A stretch of 64,000 nucleotides of DNA from Flavobacterium algicola (GTDB lineage Bacteria; Bacteroidota; Bacteroidia; Flavobacteriales; Flavobacteriaceae), in contig NZ_JAJTUT010000001.1 in the NCBI RefSeq assembly GCF_022399565.1, positions 1,415,336 through 1,479,335 of the forward strand, read 5' to 3'. Below, piece by piece: positions 34,477 to 43,437 of this stretch. The notes below the pieces were generated by a model, which was not told the origin of the DNA, did no database searches, and saw nothing but the letters and a program-made list of their open reading frames with translations. Position 1 is the first letter of the stretch, and each line of letters opens with the position of its first letter. The position numbers were made by a program, and so were the translations under genes.

Positions 34477-35337
34477 TTACAATACGTTTAAAACTTGTTC
34501 TTTAATTTTTTCCAATTCATCCTTCATTTGCACAACTAATTTCTGCATTTGGGCATGATTGGATTTTGACCCCATGGTATTAATTTCTCTTCCCATCTCT
34601 TGAGTTATAAACCCTAGCTTTCTACCATTGGCTTCTGTACCATTAATAGTTTCTAAGAAATAATCCAAATGATTGGTCAAACGAACTTTTTCTTCGGTGA
34701 TGTCTAACTTTTCTAAATAGTAAATTAATTCCTGCTCAAAACGGTTGGTATCTACATTGACAGCCAACTCTGCAATTGCAGTTTGTAATCTATCTTTTAT
34801 CGCTTGTACTCGTTCAGGGTCCAATACTAACGCTTCCTCCATATATTGACGAATGTTCCCGATACGCAATTGGAATTCTTTCTCCAGTGACTGCCCTTCG
34901 TCTCTACGGAAGTTAAGTATGTTTTGTATCGCCTCTTCGATAACAGTTTGGATTTTTGCCCATTCGTTTACGTCGATTTCTTCTCTTTCGGTCTTCATAG
35001 TGTCAGGCATACGTATTGCCATCTTCATCAATTCCGTTTCATCAGCTTCTGGATATACTTCTCGCAACTGGTTGATGTATGCCTTTACGATTGGTACATT
35101 GACTTTGGTTGATATTTGCTCTGCTGTACTTTCGATATAAATAGAAAAGTCTACTTTTCCTCTTTCGAGTTTTGTAGCAAGTTGGGTGCGTAACCCTAAT
35201 TCCATTTCTCGATATAAAGAAGGCATTCGAGCATTCAGGTCTAAACCTTTACTATTTAAAGATTTTATTTCTACGGTAACTTTTTTGGTTGGTAGTTGCA
35301 AAGTTGCTTTACCAAAGCCAGTCATTGATTGTATCAT
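34477..35337 (-). CDS. YicC-family endoribonuclease
   Basis: 286 residues. The N-terminal signature MIQSMTGFGKA and the C-terminal block GRKLGFITQEMGREINTMGS KSN (with Glu and Asn) define the YicC family. E. coli YicC has been shown to act as an endoribonuclease that affects small RNA stability. The middle is a long helical region. It heads the leftward yicC-gmk-nadD group. No promoter with an exact TAnnTTTG element is visible; TACCTTTA, on the minus strand near 35357, is a near match. Its role in this organism is inferred from the family. Confidence 0.93.
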   Translation of the reverse strand: MIQSMTGFGKATLQLPTKKVTVEIKSLNSKGLDLNARMPSLYREMELGLRTQLATKLERGKVDFSIYIESTAEQISTKVNVPIVKAYINQLREVYPEADETELMKMAIRMPDTMKTEREEIDVNEWAKIQTVIEEAIQNILNFRRDEGQSLEKEFQLRIGNIRQYMEEALVLDPERVQAIKDRLQTAIAELAVNVDTNRFEQELIYYLEKLDITEEKVRLTNHLDYFLETINGTEANGRKLGFITQEMGREINTMGSKSNHAQMQKLVVQMKDELEKIKEQVLNVL

Positions 35338-35600
35338 ACTTTTTTATAAGAAAGGGTAAAGGTACGGAAAAAGTTTTTTGGTCATTAAAGTTCTAAAACT
35401 AAGCTGCAAATCATAGATAAGTTGTATTGCTGTTGCACTTTTTTAGCATTTAAAAACGATGACCCTCTACTTTTTTTACATTAACATAAGTAGTAAACTG
35501 CAAAGTATTTTATAGAAAGCAAAATTAGCTATTTGTACAATAGAATAATTTTCGAATAAAACCATCTTTGATTACCAACAAAATGTAACACTCTATAGAA
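35338..35600. other. Intergenic region, no gene seen
   Basis: About 260 bp between yicC and the ArsC-like gene, AT-rich. No open frame, repeat or clear terminator was found. Confidence 0.4.
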
Positions 35601-35957
35601 TTATACTAATCCTAGTTTTTTGTGGAGTTTGAGTATGTTTGGCTGAGTATTACCAATAAAAATCTCGTTATCGATCATAAAAACGGGACGACTCAAGAAT
35701 GTGTAGTGTTCTAGCAAATATTTTTTATAATCTTCCTCGTTAAGATCTTTGTCTTTTAAGTTTAGTGTTTTATACAAAACTGCTTTTTTGCTAAAAAGTG
35801 CTTCATAACTACCTGCCAGCTTATACAATTCCTCTAATTCAGTTTCTGTAATTTGGTTTTGTTTGATGTCGTGATAGGCTAAATCAAGGTCTTTGGGTAA
35901 GGCTTTGATGATTTTGCGACAAGTGTCACAACTCGCTAAATAATATATTTTGTTCAT
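35601..35957 (-). CDS. ArsC/Spx-family thioredoxin-fold protein
   Basis: 118 residues with the ArsC/Spx fold: KIYYLASCDTCRKIIKAL opening with a CxxC pair (Cys10 and Cys13), DIKQNQITETELEEL, and a C-terminal RPVFMIDNEIFIGNTQPNI containing the conserved Arg-Pro. Members are arsenate reductases or redox-responsive regulators. Without an arsenic resistance operon nearby (no arsB, arsR) a general oxidoreductase or Spx-like role is equally possible. It is divergent from a DinB-family gene, with a 73-bp shared promoter region. Confidence 0.82.
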   Translation of the reverse strand: MNKIYYLASCDTCRKIIKALPKDLDLAYHDIKQNQITETELEELYKLAGSYEALFSKKAVLYKTLNLKDKDLNEEDYKKYLLEHYTFLSRPVFMIDNEIFIGNTQPNILKLHKKLGLV

Positions 35958-36030
35958 GATATTGGAATTTCTATTTGCAAAGAAACTTTATTTAAGGCTG
36001 AAAATGCTTATTTTTAGCAAAAAAAAATAA

Positions 36031-36489
36031 ATGAAGGATTCAATATTCGAAGTTTCGAAAATACAGCGAAATCTAGCAGGACAATTTTTAGACCATTATT
36101 CACTAGAGCAATTAAACACAATACCTGATGGTTACCGCAATAATTTAATTTGGAATATTGCTCATATGGTAGTAACACAGCAATTGCTAGTTTATAAGTT
36201 TTCGGGTCTGCCTATGCAAGTTTCAGACGAACTTATAGAACGTTATAAAAAAGGGACAGAAGTTACTGCGCCCGCAACAGCAGATGAGGTTGCAGAAATT
36301 AAAGCGTTACTAGTTAGCACAATTGCACAAACAGAGAACGATTATGACAGTGGTCTTTTTGTTGACTATGTCGAATATCCCACATCGACAGGTATGGTGC
36401 TTAGAAATTGTGATGACGCACTTAGTTTTAATGTTTTTCACGAAGGGATGCATATTGGGATTATGATGCGTTTGAAAAAATTAGTTTAA
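36031..36489 (+). CDS. DinB-family protein
   Basis: 152 residues of the DinB/YfiT four-helix metal-binding superfamily. Metal ligands are suggested by the His in WNIAHMVVTQQLLVY and by HEGMHIGIMMRLK near the C-terminus, which matches the HxxxH-type ending of the family. Members include thiol transferases (bacillithiol or mycothiol S-transferases) and DNA-damage-induced proteins. Given that Bacteroidota may use bacillithiol, a thiol-transferase role is possible but not shown. It is a single gene followed by a bidirectional terminator. Confidence 0.82.
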   Translation: MKDSIFEVSKIQRNLAGQFLDHYSLEQLNTIPDGYRNNLIWNIAHMVVTQQLLVYKFSGLPMQVSDELIERYKKGTEVTAPATADEVAEIKALLVSTIAQTENDYDSGLFVDYVEYPTSTGMVLRNCDDALSFNVFHEGMHIGIMMRLKKLV

Positions 36490-36502
36490 AAGTAGAAAGT
36501 TA

Positions 36503-36547
36503 AAAACCCCAAACCGACTGTTTTAAGACAGATCGATTTGGGGTTTT
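36503..36547. terminator. Bidirectional terminator between DinB and galactose mutarotase genes
   Basis: 11-bp stem AAAACCCCAAA / TTTGGGGTTTT with a partly paired interior (CTGT / ACAG), lying between converging genes. Confidence 0.8.
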
Positions 36548-36567
36548 ATAATATTTCAGCCAATTGA

Positions 36568-37626
36568 CTATTTAATTGAGAAAGTGAAAGAGGTTTTGCT
36601 CTCATATTTTTCTCCTTCTCTCAGCAATGTAGTTGGAAAAGATTCTTGATTTGGAGAATCTGGGTAGTGTTGCGTTTCTAAGCAAAATCCTGTTCTGCGC
36701 GCATATTTTTCACCATCTCTTGTCGGTAAAGTTCCGTCTATAAAATTTCCGGTGTAAAACTGCACTCCAGGTTCTGTAGTTTTTACTTCTAGAAATCGAC
36801 CGCTTAATTTGTCATAAGCCGAAGCTGCAAAACGAAAGCCCTGATCTTGATTGTTTAAAACCCAGCAGTGGTCGTAACCTTTTCCGTTTGTTAACTGTTC
36901 ATGGTTTTCGTCAATCTCTTTACCTACGATTTTAGATTGTCTAAAATCAAATGGAGTATTGACTACATTTTGCAATTTTCCAGTTGGGATAGAAAATGCA
37001 TCGATAGGCACAAATTGATCGGCATCGATTACAATTTCATGATCTAAAATAGTTTTCGAAAAATCTGCAGACAAATTGAAATACGTATGTTGCGTTAAAT
37101 TGATAACTGTACTTTTATCGGTGATCGCTTCATACACAATTTCTAGCGTATTATCTACTTGTAATGTGTAGGTCACATACACGGTCAAATTTCCAGGAAA
37201 GCCTTCTTCCATATCCTTACTTATGTATTTAAGTTTGATACTAGAATTCTCTCCGTCATTTGTTGCTTCGACAGTCCACATTATTTTATGAAAACCTTTT
37301 GGACCTCCATGTAAATTATTTGGACCATTATTGGCAGCCAGTTTATATTCGATATCATCAATCGAGAATTTTGCATTTGCTATTCGATTACCATAACGAC
37401 CTATCAGTGCTCCAAAATAAGGATTAGGCTGCATATATTGTTCCAAATTATTAAAGCCGATCACAACGTTTTCTGCTGTTCCTGCAATGTTGGGTACTTT
37501 TATAGCAGTGATGATACCACCAAATGTGATAATATCGACCTCCATGCCAGTATGATTTTTTAATTTGTAACTATCAACTTGATCTCCGTTTGGAGTAGTT
37601 CCGTATTTTGATTTTTCTATTGACAT
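36568..37626 (-). CDS. galM: Galactose mutarotase (aldose 1-epimerase)
   Basis: Interconverts alpha and beta anomers of galactose and other aldoses. 352 residues, normal length. The motifs GRYGNRIANAKFSIDD, NNLHGGPKGFHKIMW (first catalytic His region) and INLTQHTYFNLSAD (second His) are clear. The glutamate in GVQFYTGNFIDGTLPTR / TEPGVQF completes the site. No signal peptide, so cytoplasmic. It is the last gene of a leftward run that includes heme genes, with 39 bp to the upstream hypothetical gene; galK or galT are not in the window. Confidence 0.95.
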   Translation of the reverse strand: MSIEKSKYGTTPNGDQVDSYKLKNHTGMEVDIITFGGIITAIKVPNIAGTAENVVIGFNNLEQYMQPNPYFGALIGRYGNRIANAKFSIDDIEYKLAANNGPNNLHGGPKGFHKIMWTVEATNDGENSSIKLKYISKDMEEGFPGNLTVYVTYTLQVDNTLEIVYEAITDKSTVINLTQHTYFNLSADFSKTILDHEIVIDADQFVPIDAFSIPTGKLQNVVNTPFDFRQSKIVGKEIDENHEQLTNGKGYDHCWVLNNQDQGFRFAASAYDKLSGRFLEVKTTEPGVQFYTGNFIDGTLPTRDGEKYARRTGFCLETQHYPDSPNQESFPTTLLREGEKYESKTSFTFSIK

Positions 37627-37665
37627 TTGTATAGGTTTTTAAAAGATAAACGGCAGCTGTATTTA

Positions 37666-38067
37666 CTAGATGATCCCTTTCTCTTTCATTTCAATAGTAA
37701 CATCAGAAGCATTTTTAAAAGTAGGAGCTTGTTCTATGATACTCGCAACTCTCTTTTTATTTAGTTTGAAAGTCAAATCTTTCTCGGTTGTAAATAATAA
37801 AGCCGTCAAAAAGGGATTGTTCATATAAGGAGCCAAAACAGCAAACGTGTCATCAAGAGAATGAAAACTCTCTACTTCTTCGGTTTTGTATTTCTTGATA
37901 ACCGACATTTTGAAAGCGGTTTCACCTTCAAGTACAGGCCTGATATAGATGTTTTTAAGTTCGGTATCGCCAATGGTTTTTGCCAAAGTTAATTTGGCAT
38001 AAGTACCGTTGTGAACACTTTCGGTAACTTTTTCCCAAAATTCAGCAAATAGGGGGTTGAATGACAT
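37666..38067 (-). CDS. Hypothetical protein, possible stand-alone N-terminal methyltransferase-type domain
   Basis: 133 residues, not firmly recognised. No signal peptide or membrane segment. The pattern KLTLAKTIGDTELKNIYIRP, then EGETAFKMSVIKKYKTEEVE, and ALLFTTEKDLTFKLNKKRV looks to me like the substrate-recruiting N-terminal region of some SAM-dependent methyltransferases of about 400 residues, here without the catalytic domain. That resemblance is from memory and weak. The gene lies between enoyl-CoA hydratase (25 bp gap) and galactose mutarotase (39 bp gap) on the same strand, in one probable transcript. No internal repeat or cysteine motif is seen. Confidence 0.6.
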   Translation of the reverse strand: MSFNPLFAEFWEKVTESVHNGTYAKLTLAKTIGDTELKNIYIRPVLEGETAFKMSVIKKYKTEEVESFHSLDDTFAVLAPYMNNPFLTALLFTTEKDLTFKLNKKRVASIIEQAPTFKNASDVTIEMKEKGII

Positions 38068-38092
38068 AAGTTGTTATATTATAATGTATAAT

Positions 38093-38875
38093 TTATTCTC
38101 CAGTAAATTGTGCTTTTCTTTTTTCTAAAAATGCTGTAGTACCTTCTTTGAAATCTTTTGTAGCAAATGATTGCCCAAATGATTTGATCTCTGTTTCAAA
38201 ACCGTTTTCACCATCCTTAAAATTAGCATTGATCGCATTGATCGCTTTACTTATGGCTAGTGGTGCATTTTTTACAATTTTTAAGGCAATATCTTCACAA
38301 AAAGAAAGCAGTTCTGCCTGGGTAACTACATGATTTACGAGTCCAATTTTAAGTGCCTCATCAGCTGTAATCATTCCTGCGGTAAGAATCATCTCCATCG
38401 CATGGCCTTTTCCTACCAACTGCGGCAAACGCTGTGTACCACCGTAACCAGGAAGTAAACCTAAAGTAACTTCTGGTAATCCCATTTTTGCATTCTCAGA
38501 TGCTACTCGAATGTGGCAAGCCATTGCAAGTTCAAGTCCGCCGCCCAGAGCAAAGCCATTTATAGCAGCTATAACCGGTTTTTTTAAATTTTGAACAAAG
38601 TCAAATAATAGCTCTTGACCATGCGCTGCTAATTTGGCGCCATCTTCTTCTGAAAAGTTAGCAAATTCAGCTATATCAGCACCAGCAACAAATGCTTTTT
38701 CACCAGATCCCGTTAATAGAATTACGCGAGTTTCTGTGCTTTGTTCTAATGATTTAAAAGCTTCATGCAACTCAGAAATGGTTTCTTTATTTAGTGCATT
38801 TAATTTGTTTGGACGATTGATGGTAATCGTTGCTATTTTCTCTTTTGTCTCAACTAATATTGTGTTATAGACCAT
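38093..38875 (-). CDS. Enoyl-CoA hydratase/isomerase family protein
   Basis: 260 residues of the crotonase fold. The acyl-CoA oxyanion-hole segments are GSGEKAFVAGADIAEF and INGFALGGGLELAMACHIRV. The glutamates of hydratases are visible in GGGLELA (first Glu) and in LPEVTLGLLPGYGGTQRLP (second Glu), so hydratase activity is likely, as in the fatty-acid or 3-hydroxybutyryl-CoA pathway. The ATG at 38875 is chosen; a TTG lies 6 bp upstream. Start follows the histidine kinase stop by 11 bp, so it is probably co-transcribed with it. No other beta-oxidation gene is in the window. Confidence 0.92.
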   Translation of the reverse strand: MVYNTILVETKEKIATITINRPNKLNALNKETISELHEAFKSLEQSTETRVILLTGSGEKAFVAGADIAEFANFSEEDGAKLAAHGQELLFDFVQNLKKPVIAAINGFALGGGLELAMACHIRVASENAKMGLPEVTLGLLPGYGGTQRLPQLVGKGHAMEMILTAGMITADEALKIGLVNHVVTQAELLSFCEDIALKIVKNAPLAISKAINAINANFKDGENGFETEIKSFGQSFATKDFKEGTTAFLEKRKAQFTGE

Positions 38876-38886
38876 AATCAAACTTT

Positions 38887-40359
38887 TTAGGAGTTAATAA
38901 TGGGCAATGAAACCGTAAAACGAGTTCCTTCACCATAGGTTGACTCAAAGATAATTGTTCCTTTGTAATTTTCAATGATGTTTTTGATAATACTCAAGCC
39001 CAATCCCATTCCGCTACTTTTGGTGGTAAATTTTGGCTCAAATACACGTGCGCTATCTTCTGGTTTTATACCGATTCCAAAATCTTTTACAGTGATCAGT
39101 ACTTTGTCATTTTCGCTCTTTATACCAACAATTACGGTTTTATTTTCCTGATCCTCAGGAATAGATTGAATAGCATTTTTAACCAAATTGGTAATTATTC
39201 GAATCAACTGCGTACGGTCTATTTTCGAAATTATTACAGGAGATTCTGCGTTAAAGATTATATGGTCTTCATTAAAAATGTCTAGGGTTAGCTCGACAAC
39301 TTCGACTACATTCAATGTTTCATTTTGTTGAGCAGGCATAGAGGCAAAGTTCGAAAATGCAGATGCCACAGCACTCATTGTGTCAATTTGTTGAATAAGC
39401 GTATCAGAGTAGTCCTTCATCTTCTGAATAATTTCAGGATCACTAGGGTTGAATTTTCGTTCAAAACTTTGTACTGTTAATCGCATGGGAGTCAAAGGGT
39501 TCTTAATCTCATGTGCTACCTGTTTTGCCATTTCGCGCCAAGCTTCTTCTCGTTCTCCTTGCGCTAGTTTTACAGCGCTAATCTCAAGTTCGTCAACCAT
39601 TCGATTGTAGGCCGAAATTAAAGAGTTAATTTCTTTACTACTTGCAGCTAAAACTATTTTTTTGTTTTTCTGGCTAAGCGTAGTTTCGTTCATCTTATCT
39701 GAAATTGTTTTGAGAGATTTTGTGATGTACGAGGATAAAAAGTAAGCCAATGCAAAGGCAACGATAAGCATTAAGGAATATACTTGTCCTAAGCGAATCA
39801 AGAAACTTTGTAATTCCTTGTCATAAAAACCGTCGTCCTCTATGTAAGGAAGGTTCAAAATTCCTAATGGTTTGAATTTGTCGTCCTTAATTTGAGTATA
39901 GGAAGAACGATTTTTTATACTGTTAATGGTTTTGATATCTACATATCGTTTTTCGATAGACGAGCGAACGAGTTTAAGAATGTATTTGGGAATGGGAACG
40001 GCAGATTTATCGACAGAAAAAGTTTCTTTTGAACTTTTAAGTAGTATTCCATTCAAGCTATAAATATTTATTTCAATATTATGAATGTGAGCTAACTCGT
40101 GAATTTTATCTTTAAATATTAAATCTAAATTATCTGTGGTAAGCGGGTATGTCGTAGTGGCAAGTACATAATTTATATGTTCTCGTACTGCGTTTTCTTT
40201 ACGTTCTAGTCGTTCTTGATGGTATTCTTTGGCTTCATTTTTAAACTGAATTATGGATATAGAAGCCAATAACGCAGATGCTACAATAATCACTACAATC
40301 ATCGAAAGGAAAATCCTGATTTGCAGCGAAAGCATTGCTATTTTAAAGTCTTTAAGCAT
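38887..40359 (-). CDS. Membrane sensor histidine kinase with HAMP domain
   Basis: 490 residues. Transmembrane segment near residues 13-35, a periplasmic sensor of about 160 residues, a second membrane helix (LMLIVAFALAYFLSSYI), then a HAMP-like linker. Kinase core: MAKQVAHEIKNPLTPMRLTV with the phosphoacceptor His, NLVKNAIQSIPE (N box), VKDFGIGIKPED and SSGMGLGLSIIKN. The core is NtrB/NtrY-like, as the VAHEIKNPLTPM motif shows. No response regulator is adjacent, so it is an orphan kinase. It sits in a leftward run behind hemH, a MATE transporter and hemJ, and ahead of an enoyl-CoA hydratase. A heme- or porphyrin-related signal would fit the context but nothing in the sensor shows it. Confidence 0.9.
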   Translation of the reverse strand: MLKDFKIAMLSLQIRIFLSMIVVIIVASALLASISIIQFKNEAKEYHQERLERKENAVREHINYVLATTTYPLTTDNLDLIFKDKIHELAHIHNIEINIYSLNGILLKSSKETFSVDKSAVPIPKYILKLVRSSIEKRYVDIKTINSIKNRSSYTQIKDDKFKPLGILNLPYIEDDGFYDKELQSFLIRLGQVYSLMLIVAFALAYFLSSYITKSLKTISDKMNETTLSQKNKKIVLAASSKEINSLISAYNRMVDELEISAVKLAQGEREEAWREMAKQVAHEIKNPLTPMRLTVQSFERKFNPSDPEIIQKMKDYSDTLIQQIDTMSAVASAFSNFASMPAQQNETLNVVEVVELTLDIFNEDHIIFNAESPVIISKIDRTQLIRIITNLVKNAIQSIPEDQENKTVIVGIKSENDKVLITVKDFGIGIKPEDSARVFEPKFTTKSSGMGLGLSIIKNIIENYKGTIIFESTYGEGTRFTVSLPIINS

Positions 40360-40368
40360 TTTATTGTG

Positions 40369-40427
40369 ATTAGTGAATAGTAATTAGTAAACAGTAAAAG
40401 TGCAATGGAGATATGCAATTCACTAAT
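40369..40427. repeat. Inverted repeat between the histidine kinase and hemJ genes
   Basis: ATTAGTGAAT (40369-40378) and its exact complement ATTCACTAAT (40418-40427) flank a 39-base interior with further TAATTAG words. Such tracts are common between flavobacterial genes and may be a relic or extragenic repeat. Confidence 0.5.
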
Positions 40428-40433
40428 TCCTAA

Positions 40434-40982
40434 TTACTTTTTTTCTCGAATACGTTTGTAGAATTTAAATCCTAACATAATAATCATCGAAAATGCAAAA
40501 ATTCCAATTACACCGTAAATCCAATTCACTGCATTTTTTAAAACTACTAGAAAAACTACTGCAAAAAGTATTATGGTTGCTCCTTCATTCCAAAGTCTCA
40601 TAAAGTTAGTTGTGTACTTTACTTCATCATTTTGCAACTGTTTGAAAATTTGCTGGCATTTTCCATGGTATAAATACAGCACAAAAACAAAGCCAAGTTT
40701 TACATGCATCCAAGGCATTTGTAACCAAGCATTACCCATAGGGGTAAAAAGGAGCATCCAAAATGCGAATATGCTGGCCAATACAGCCGATGGCCAAGTA
40801 ATGATGTACCATAAACGATACGTCATAATTTTGTATTGCTTTTGTAATATTTCTTTTTCAGGTGATGGTTTATCGGCAGCTTCAATTTGGTATACAAACA
40901 AACGTACGATATAAAACAAGCCGGCAAACCAAGTGATTACAAAGATGAGGTGTAATGATTTGAGATAATTATAATATTCCAT
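40434..40982 (-). CDS. hemJ: HemJ-type protoporphyrinogen oxidase (CopD family)
   Basis: 182-residue integral membrane protein with four to five hydrophobic helices (e.g. LHLIFVITWFAGLFYIVRLF, WYIITWPSAVLASIFAFWML). The N-terminal motif with His11 in LKSLHLIFVITWFAG, and the later HVKLGFVFVLYLYHGKCQ, match HemJ/UPF0093, the oxygen-independent protoporphyrinogen IX oxidase of many bacteria lacking HemG and HemY. It overlaps the MATE gene end by 14 bp and lies one gene from hemH, supporting a role in heme synthesis rather than copper transport. I see no hemG or hemY elsewhere in the window. Confidence 0.85.
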   Translation of the reverse strand: MEYYNYLKSLHLIFVITWFAGLFYIVRLFVYQIEAADKPSPEKEILQKQYKIMTYRLWYIITWPSAVLASIFAFWMLLFTPMGNAWLQMPWMHVKLGFVFVLYLYHGKCQQIFKQLQNDEVKYTTNFMRLWNEGATIILFAVVFLVVLKNAVNWIYGVIGIFAFSMIIMLGFKFYKRIREKK

Positions 40983-42324
40983 CTGAAGTCTTTATTTTTT
41001 GTAAATTCATTTCTCTTCTAAGATAATATGCGGTTAGCAGGGTAGATAAGGTATCTGCAATTGGGAATGCAACCCAAACACCAAAAATACCGAAAAAGTT
41101 TGGTAGTATAAGTATAAGCGGAATTAAGAAAAAACCTTGCTTACTTAGAGTAAGTAACAATGCTTTTTTGGCCATTCCAGCAGCTTGGAAGTAAGCAGCA
41201 CCAATTAATTGAATAGCAATAATAGGAGAAGCTGCAAAAACCCATCTCAAAGCGGTGGTCGTATTGGCATTTACCATTACATCATGAGTAAATATTGCTA
41301 CAATCTCTGATGTGAAATAGAGAATGAAAACGTATATCACAGTTGCTAATATCGCTGCGTATTTTATGGAGATCATGATACTCTCATTCACTCTCAAGTA
41401 ATTTTTTGCTCCGTAATTGTAGCCTGCAATCGGTATAAATCCTTGTGTAATGCCTAAGATTGGGAACAAAGCAAACATTAACATTCTGCTCACGATACCA
41501 TAAACTGCGATAGACTGCTCACCACCGTAATCATACAACGTATGATTAATTATGATCGCCAAAATGCTTATTACACTTTGCCTAGAGAAGGTTACAAAAC
41601 TCAATTCGGTAATTTCCTTAACGATAGAAAAGTTTAATTTGAAATGCCTCGCTTTTAGTTTTAAATCACTTTTGTATAAAAAGAACCAAAGAACAAATAA
41701 GAAACACATAATGTAAGAAATGGTAGTCGCCATAGCGGCTCCAAACATTCCTAAATTCATTAATTTGATAAAAACGATATCCAAACCAATATTTACCAAA
41801 GCAGGAATGATCATCGCAATCATAGCAAACTTTGCTTTTCCTTCGGCTCGAATAATATTATTTCCCATCATACACAAGGCCAAAAAAGGTACAGAAAAAA
41901 GAATCGGATAGAAAAATTCTTCTGCCAGTTGCATTATAGAACCTTTGGCACCAAAAAGAAGTAAAACGCTTTCGCTATAAAAAACGCATAATATCAAAAA
42001 CACTACTGATAATAGTAGTGTCATTGTAATTTGATTTGCAAACGTAGTTTCTGCTTTTTCTTTGTCTTGTGAGCCCAAAGCTCGTGATAGTACAGATCCA
42101 CCACCTACACCAATAGCCATTCCCAAAGAGGAAATTAAAAAAGTGATAGGCAATACAACTGTGACTGCAGCGATAGCTAAAGAACCTATCCACTGGCCTA
42201 CAAAAATAGTATCTATTAAAATGTTAACCGAAAGAAATAGAATCCCTACAGATGCTGGAACAGCTTGTTTTACCAAGAGTTTCTTTATGTCTTGCGTTCC
42301 TAATTCCTCGGCTGATACGGCCAT
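40969..42324 (-). CDS. MATE-family efflux transporter
   Basis: 451 residues, 12 predicted membrane helices in two six-helix halves (first: LAIAAVTVVLPITFLISSLG; second: TFSRQSVISILAIIINHTL). Multidrug and toxic-compound exporters of this family use sodium or proton gradients. The stop overlaps the hemJ start by 14 bp and the start directly abuts the ferrochelatase stop. Such tight packing argues for a joint transcript and perhaps for export of a porphyrin or heme-related compound, though the family usually exports drugs and dyes. There is no sequence evidence for a heme-binding site. Confidence 0.9.
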   Translation of the reverse strand: MAVSAEELGTQDIKKLLVKQAVPASVGILFLSVNILIDTIFVGQWIGSLAIAAVTVVLPITFLISSLGMAIGVGGGSVLSRALGSQDKEKAETTFANQITMTLLLSVVFLILCVFYSESVLLLFGAKGSIMQLAEEFFYPILFSVPFLALCMMGNNIIRAEGKAKFAMIAMIIPALVNIGLDIVFIKLMNLGMFGAAMATTISYIMCFLFVLWFFLYKSDLKLKARHFKLNFSIVKEITELSFVTFSRQSVISILAIIINHTLYDYGGEQSIAVYGIVSRMLMFALFPILGITQGFIPIAGYNYGAKNYLRVNESIMISIKYAAILATVIYVFILYFTSEIVAIFTHDVMVNANTTTALRWVFAASPIIAIQLIGAAYFQAAGMAKKALLLTLSKQGFFLIPLILILPNFFGIFGVWVAFPIADTLSTLLTAYYLRREMNLQKIKTSDGIL

Positions 42325-43356
42325 TTATACGATGCTTTTTTCGGCAACAGCCCATTCTTTAATCCAATTGCTAACTGTTTGACACCATTCGTCACCATCA
42401 TTTAAACAAGGAACAGCGAGAAATTCTTCGCCACCGTGCGCTTTAAATTCGTGGTTGGCTTCCATTGCAATTTCTTCCAATGTTTCAAGGCAATCAGATA
42501 CAAAAGCAGGGGTTACAACGGCCAATTTTTTAATTCCTTTTTCAGGCATTTTATTTACCTCTACATCAGTATAAGGTGTAAGCCATTTGTCACCAGCTAA
42601 CCTAGATTGAAAGGTTTGGCTGTATTTTCCTTCGGGTATGCCTAATAATTTGACAACTTGCTTGGTTGTTTCATAACATTGATGACGGTAGCAAAACTCA
42701 TGAGCAGGTGATGGCGTGTTGCAACAAGATCCATCTATTTTGCAATGTGATTTTGTAATATCCGTTTTACGTATGTGACGTTCGGGAATACCGTGGTATG
42801 AAAATAAAAGATGATCATAATTAAAACCACTAAGATGCCCTTTTATAGAATCTGCTAAATTTTTAATGTAGTCTGGTTTGTTGTAAAAAGCAGGAACATG
42901 TGTAAACTTCATTGTTGGGAAATGCTTTTTACGCAATTCTTCGGCTAGTTCTACAATTGTTGTTGTAGAGGCCATAGCGTGTTGTGGGTACAACGGGAAA
43001 AGCATAACTTCATCTACACCTTTATTATGTAATTCTAGTAAGCCAGACAACAAAGAAGGATTACCGTAGCGCATCGCTAGTGAAACAGGTACATCTACTA
43101 GTTCTTTTACTTTGGCATGCATTCTTTTTGAGATCACTACTAGGGGAGAACCTTCGTCCCACCATATTTTAGCATACGCAGCAGCAGATTTTTTAGGTCT
43201 TGTTTGCAAAATAATACCTCGTACTAGTAAAGCACGCAACAAAAATGGAACATCAATCACATATTTATCCATTAAAAACTCATCCAAATACGGTTTTACA
43301 TCTTTTGGAGTCGGACTTTCTGGTGACCCTAAGTTTACTAATAATACGCCTTTCAT
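42325..43356 (-). CDS. hemH: Ferrochelatase
   Basis: Inserts ferrous iron into protoporphyrin IX, the last step of protoheme synthesis. 343 residues. GVLLVNLGSPESPTPKDV opens the protein; the catalytic His is in LLFSYHGIPERH (SxHGxP motif) and the second site in VVTPAFVSDCLETLEEI with Glu. A Cys-rich insertion (HCKIDGSCCNTP...CYRHQCYE) may reflect an iron-sulfur or structural loop seen in some bacterial enzymes. It opens the leftward run hemH-MATE-hemJ. A hairpin-like repeat lies in its leader at 43387-43412. Confidence 0.95.
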   Translation of the reverse strand: MKGVLLVNLGSPESPTPKDVKPYLDEFLMDKYVIDVPFLLRALLVRGIILQTRPKKSAAAYAKIWWDEGSPLVVISKRMHAKVKELVDVPVSLAMRYGNPSLLSGLLELHNKGVDEVMLFPLYPQHAMASTTTIVELAEELRKKHFPTMKFTHVPAFYNKPDYIKNLADSIKGHLSGFNYDHLLFSYHGIPERHIRKTDITKSHCKIDGSCCNTPSPAHEFCYRHQCYETTKQVVKLLGIPEGKYSQTFQSRLAGDKWLTPYTDVEVNKMPEKGIKKLAVVTPAFVSDCLETLEEIAMEANHEFKAHGGEEFLAVPCLNDGDEWCQTVSNWIKEWAVAEKSIV

Positions 43357-43386
43357 ATTTCTAATACTTTATATTTTAAATTAAAA

Positions 43387-43412
43387 CTTTCTATAATTCT
43401 ACTTGTAGAAAG
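43387..43412 (-). promoter_or_regulatory. Hairpin-like repeat in the hemH leader
   Basis: TTCTAC-TT-GTAGAA (43397-43410) is a perfect inverted repeat, and CTTTCTA (43387-43393) with TAGAAAG (43406-43412) is an overlapping second one. Both lie between the -7 box at 43438 and the hemH ATG at 43356, so they could be an operator or an mRNA structure. Confidence 0.4.
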
Positions 43413-43437
43413 AATTGGTGTCTCTAATAATGAATTG

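Noticed and set aside
35601..35957. Arsenic resistance operon
   Set aside because: No arsR, arsB or acr3 gene adjacent; the ArsC/Spx family has other roles.
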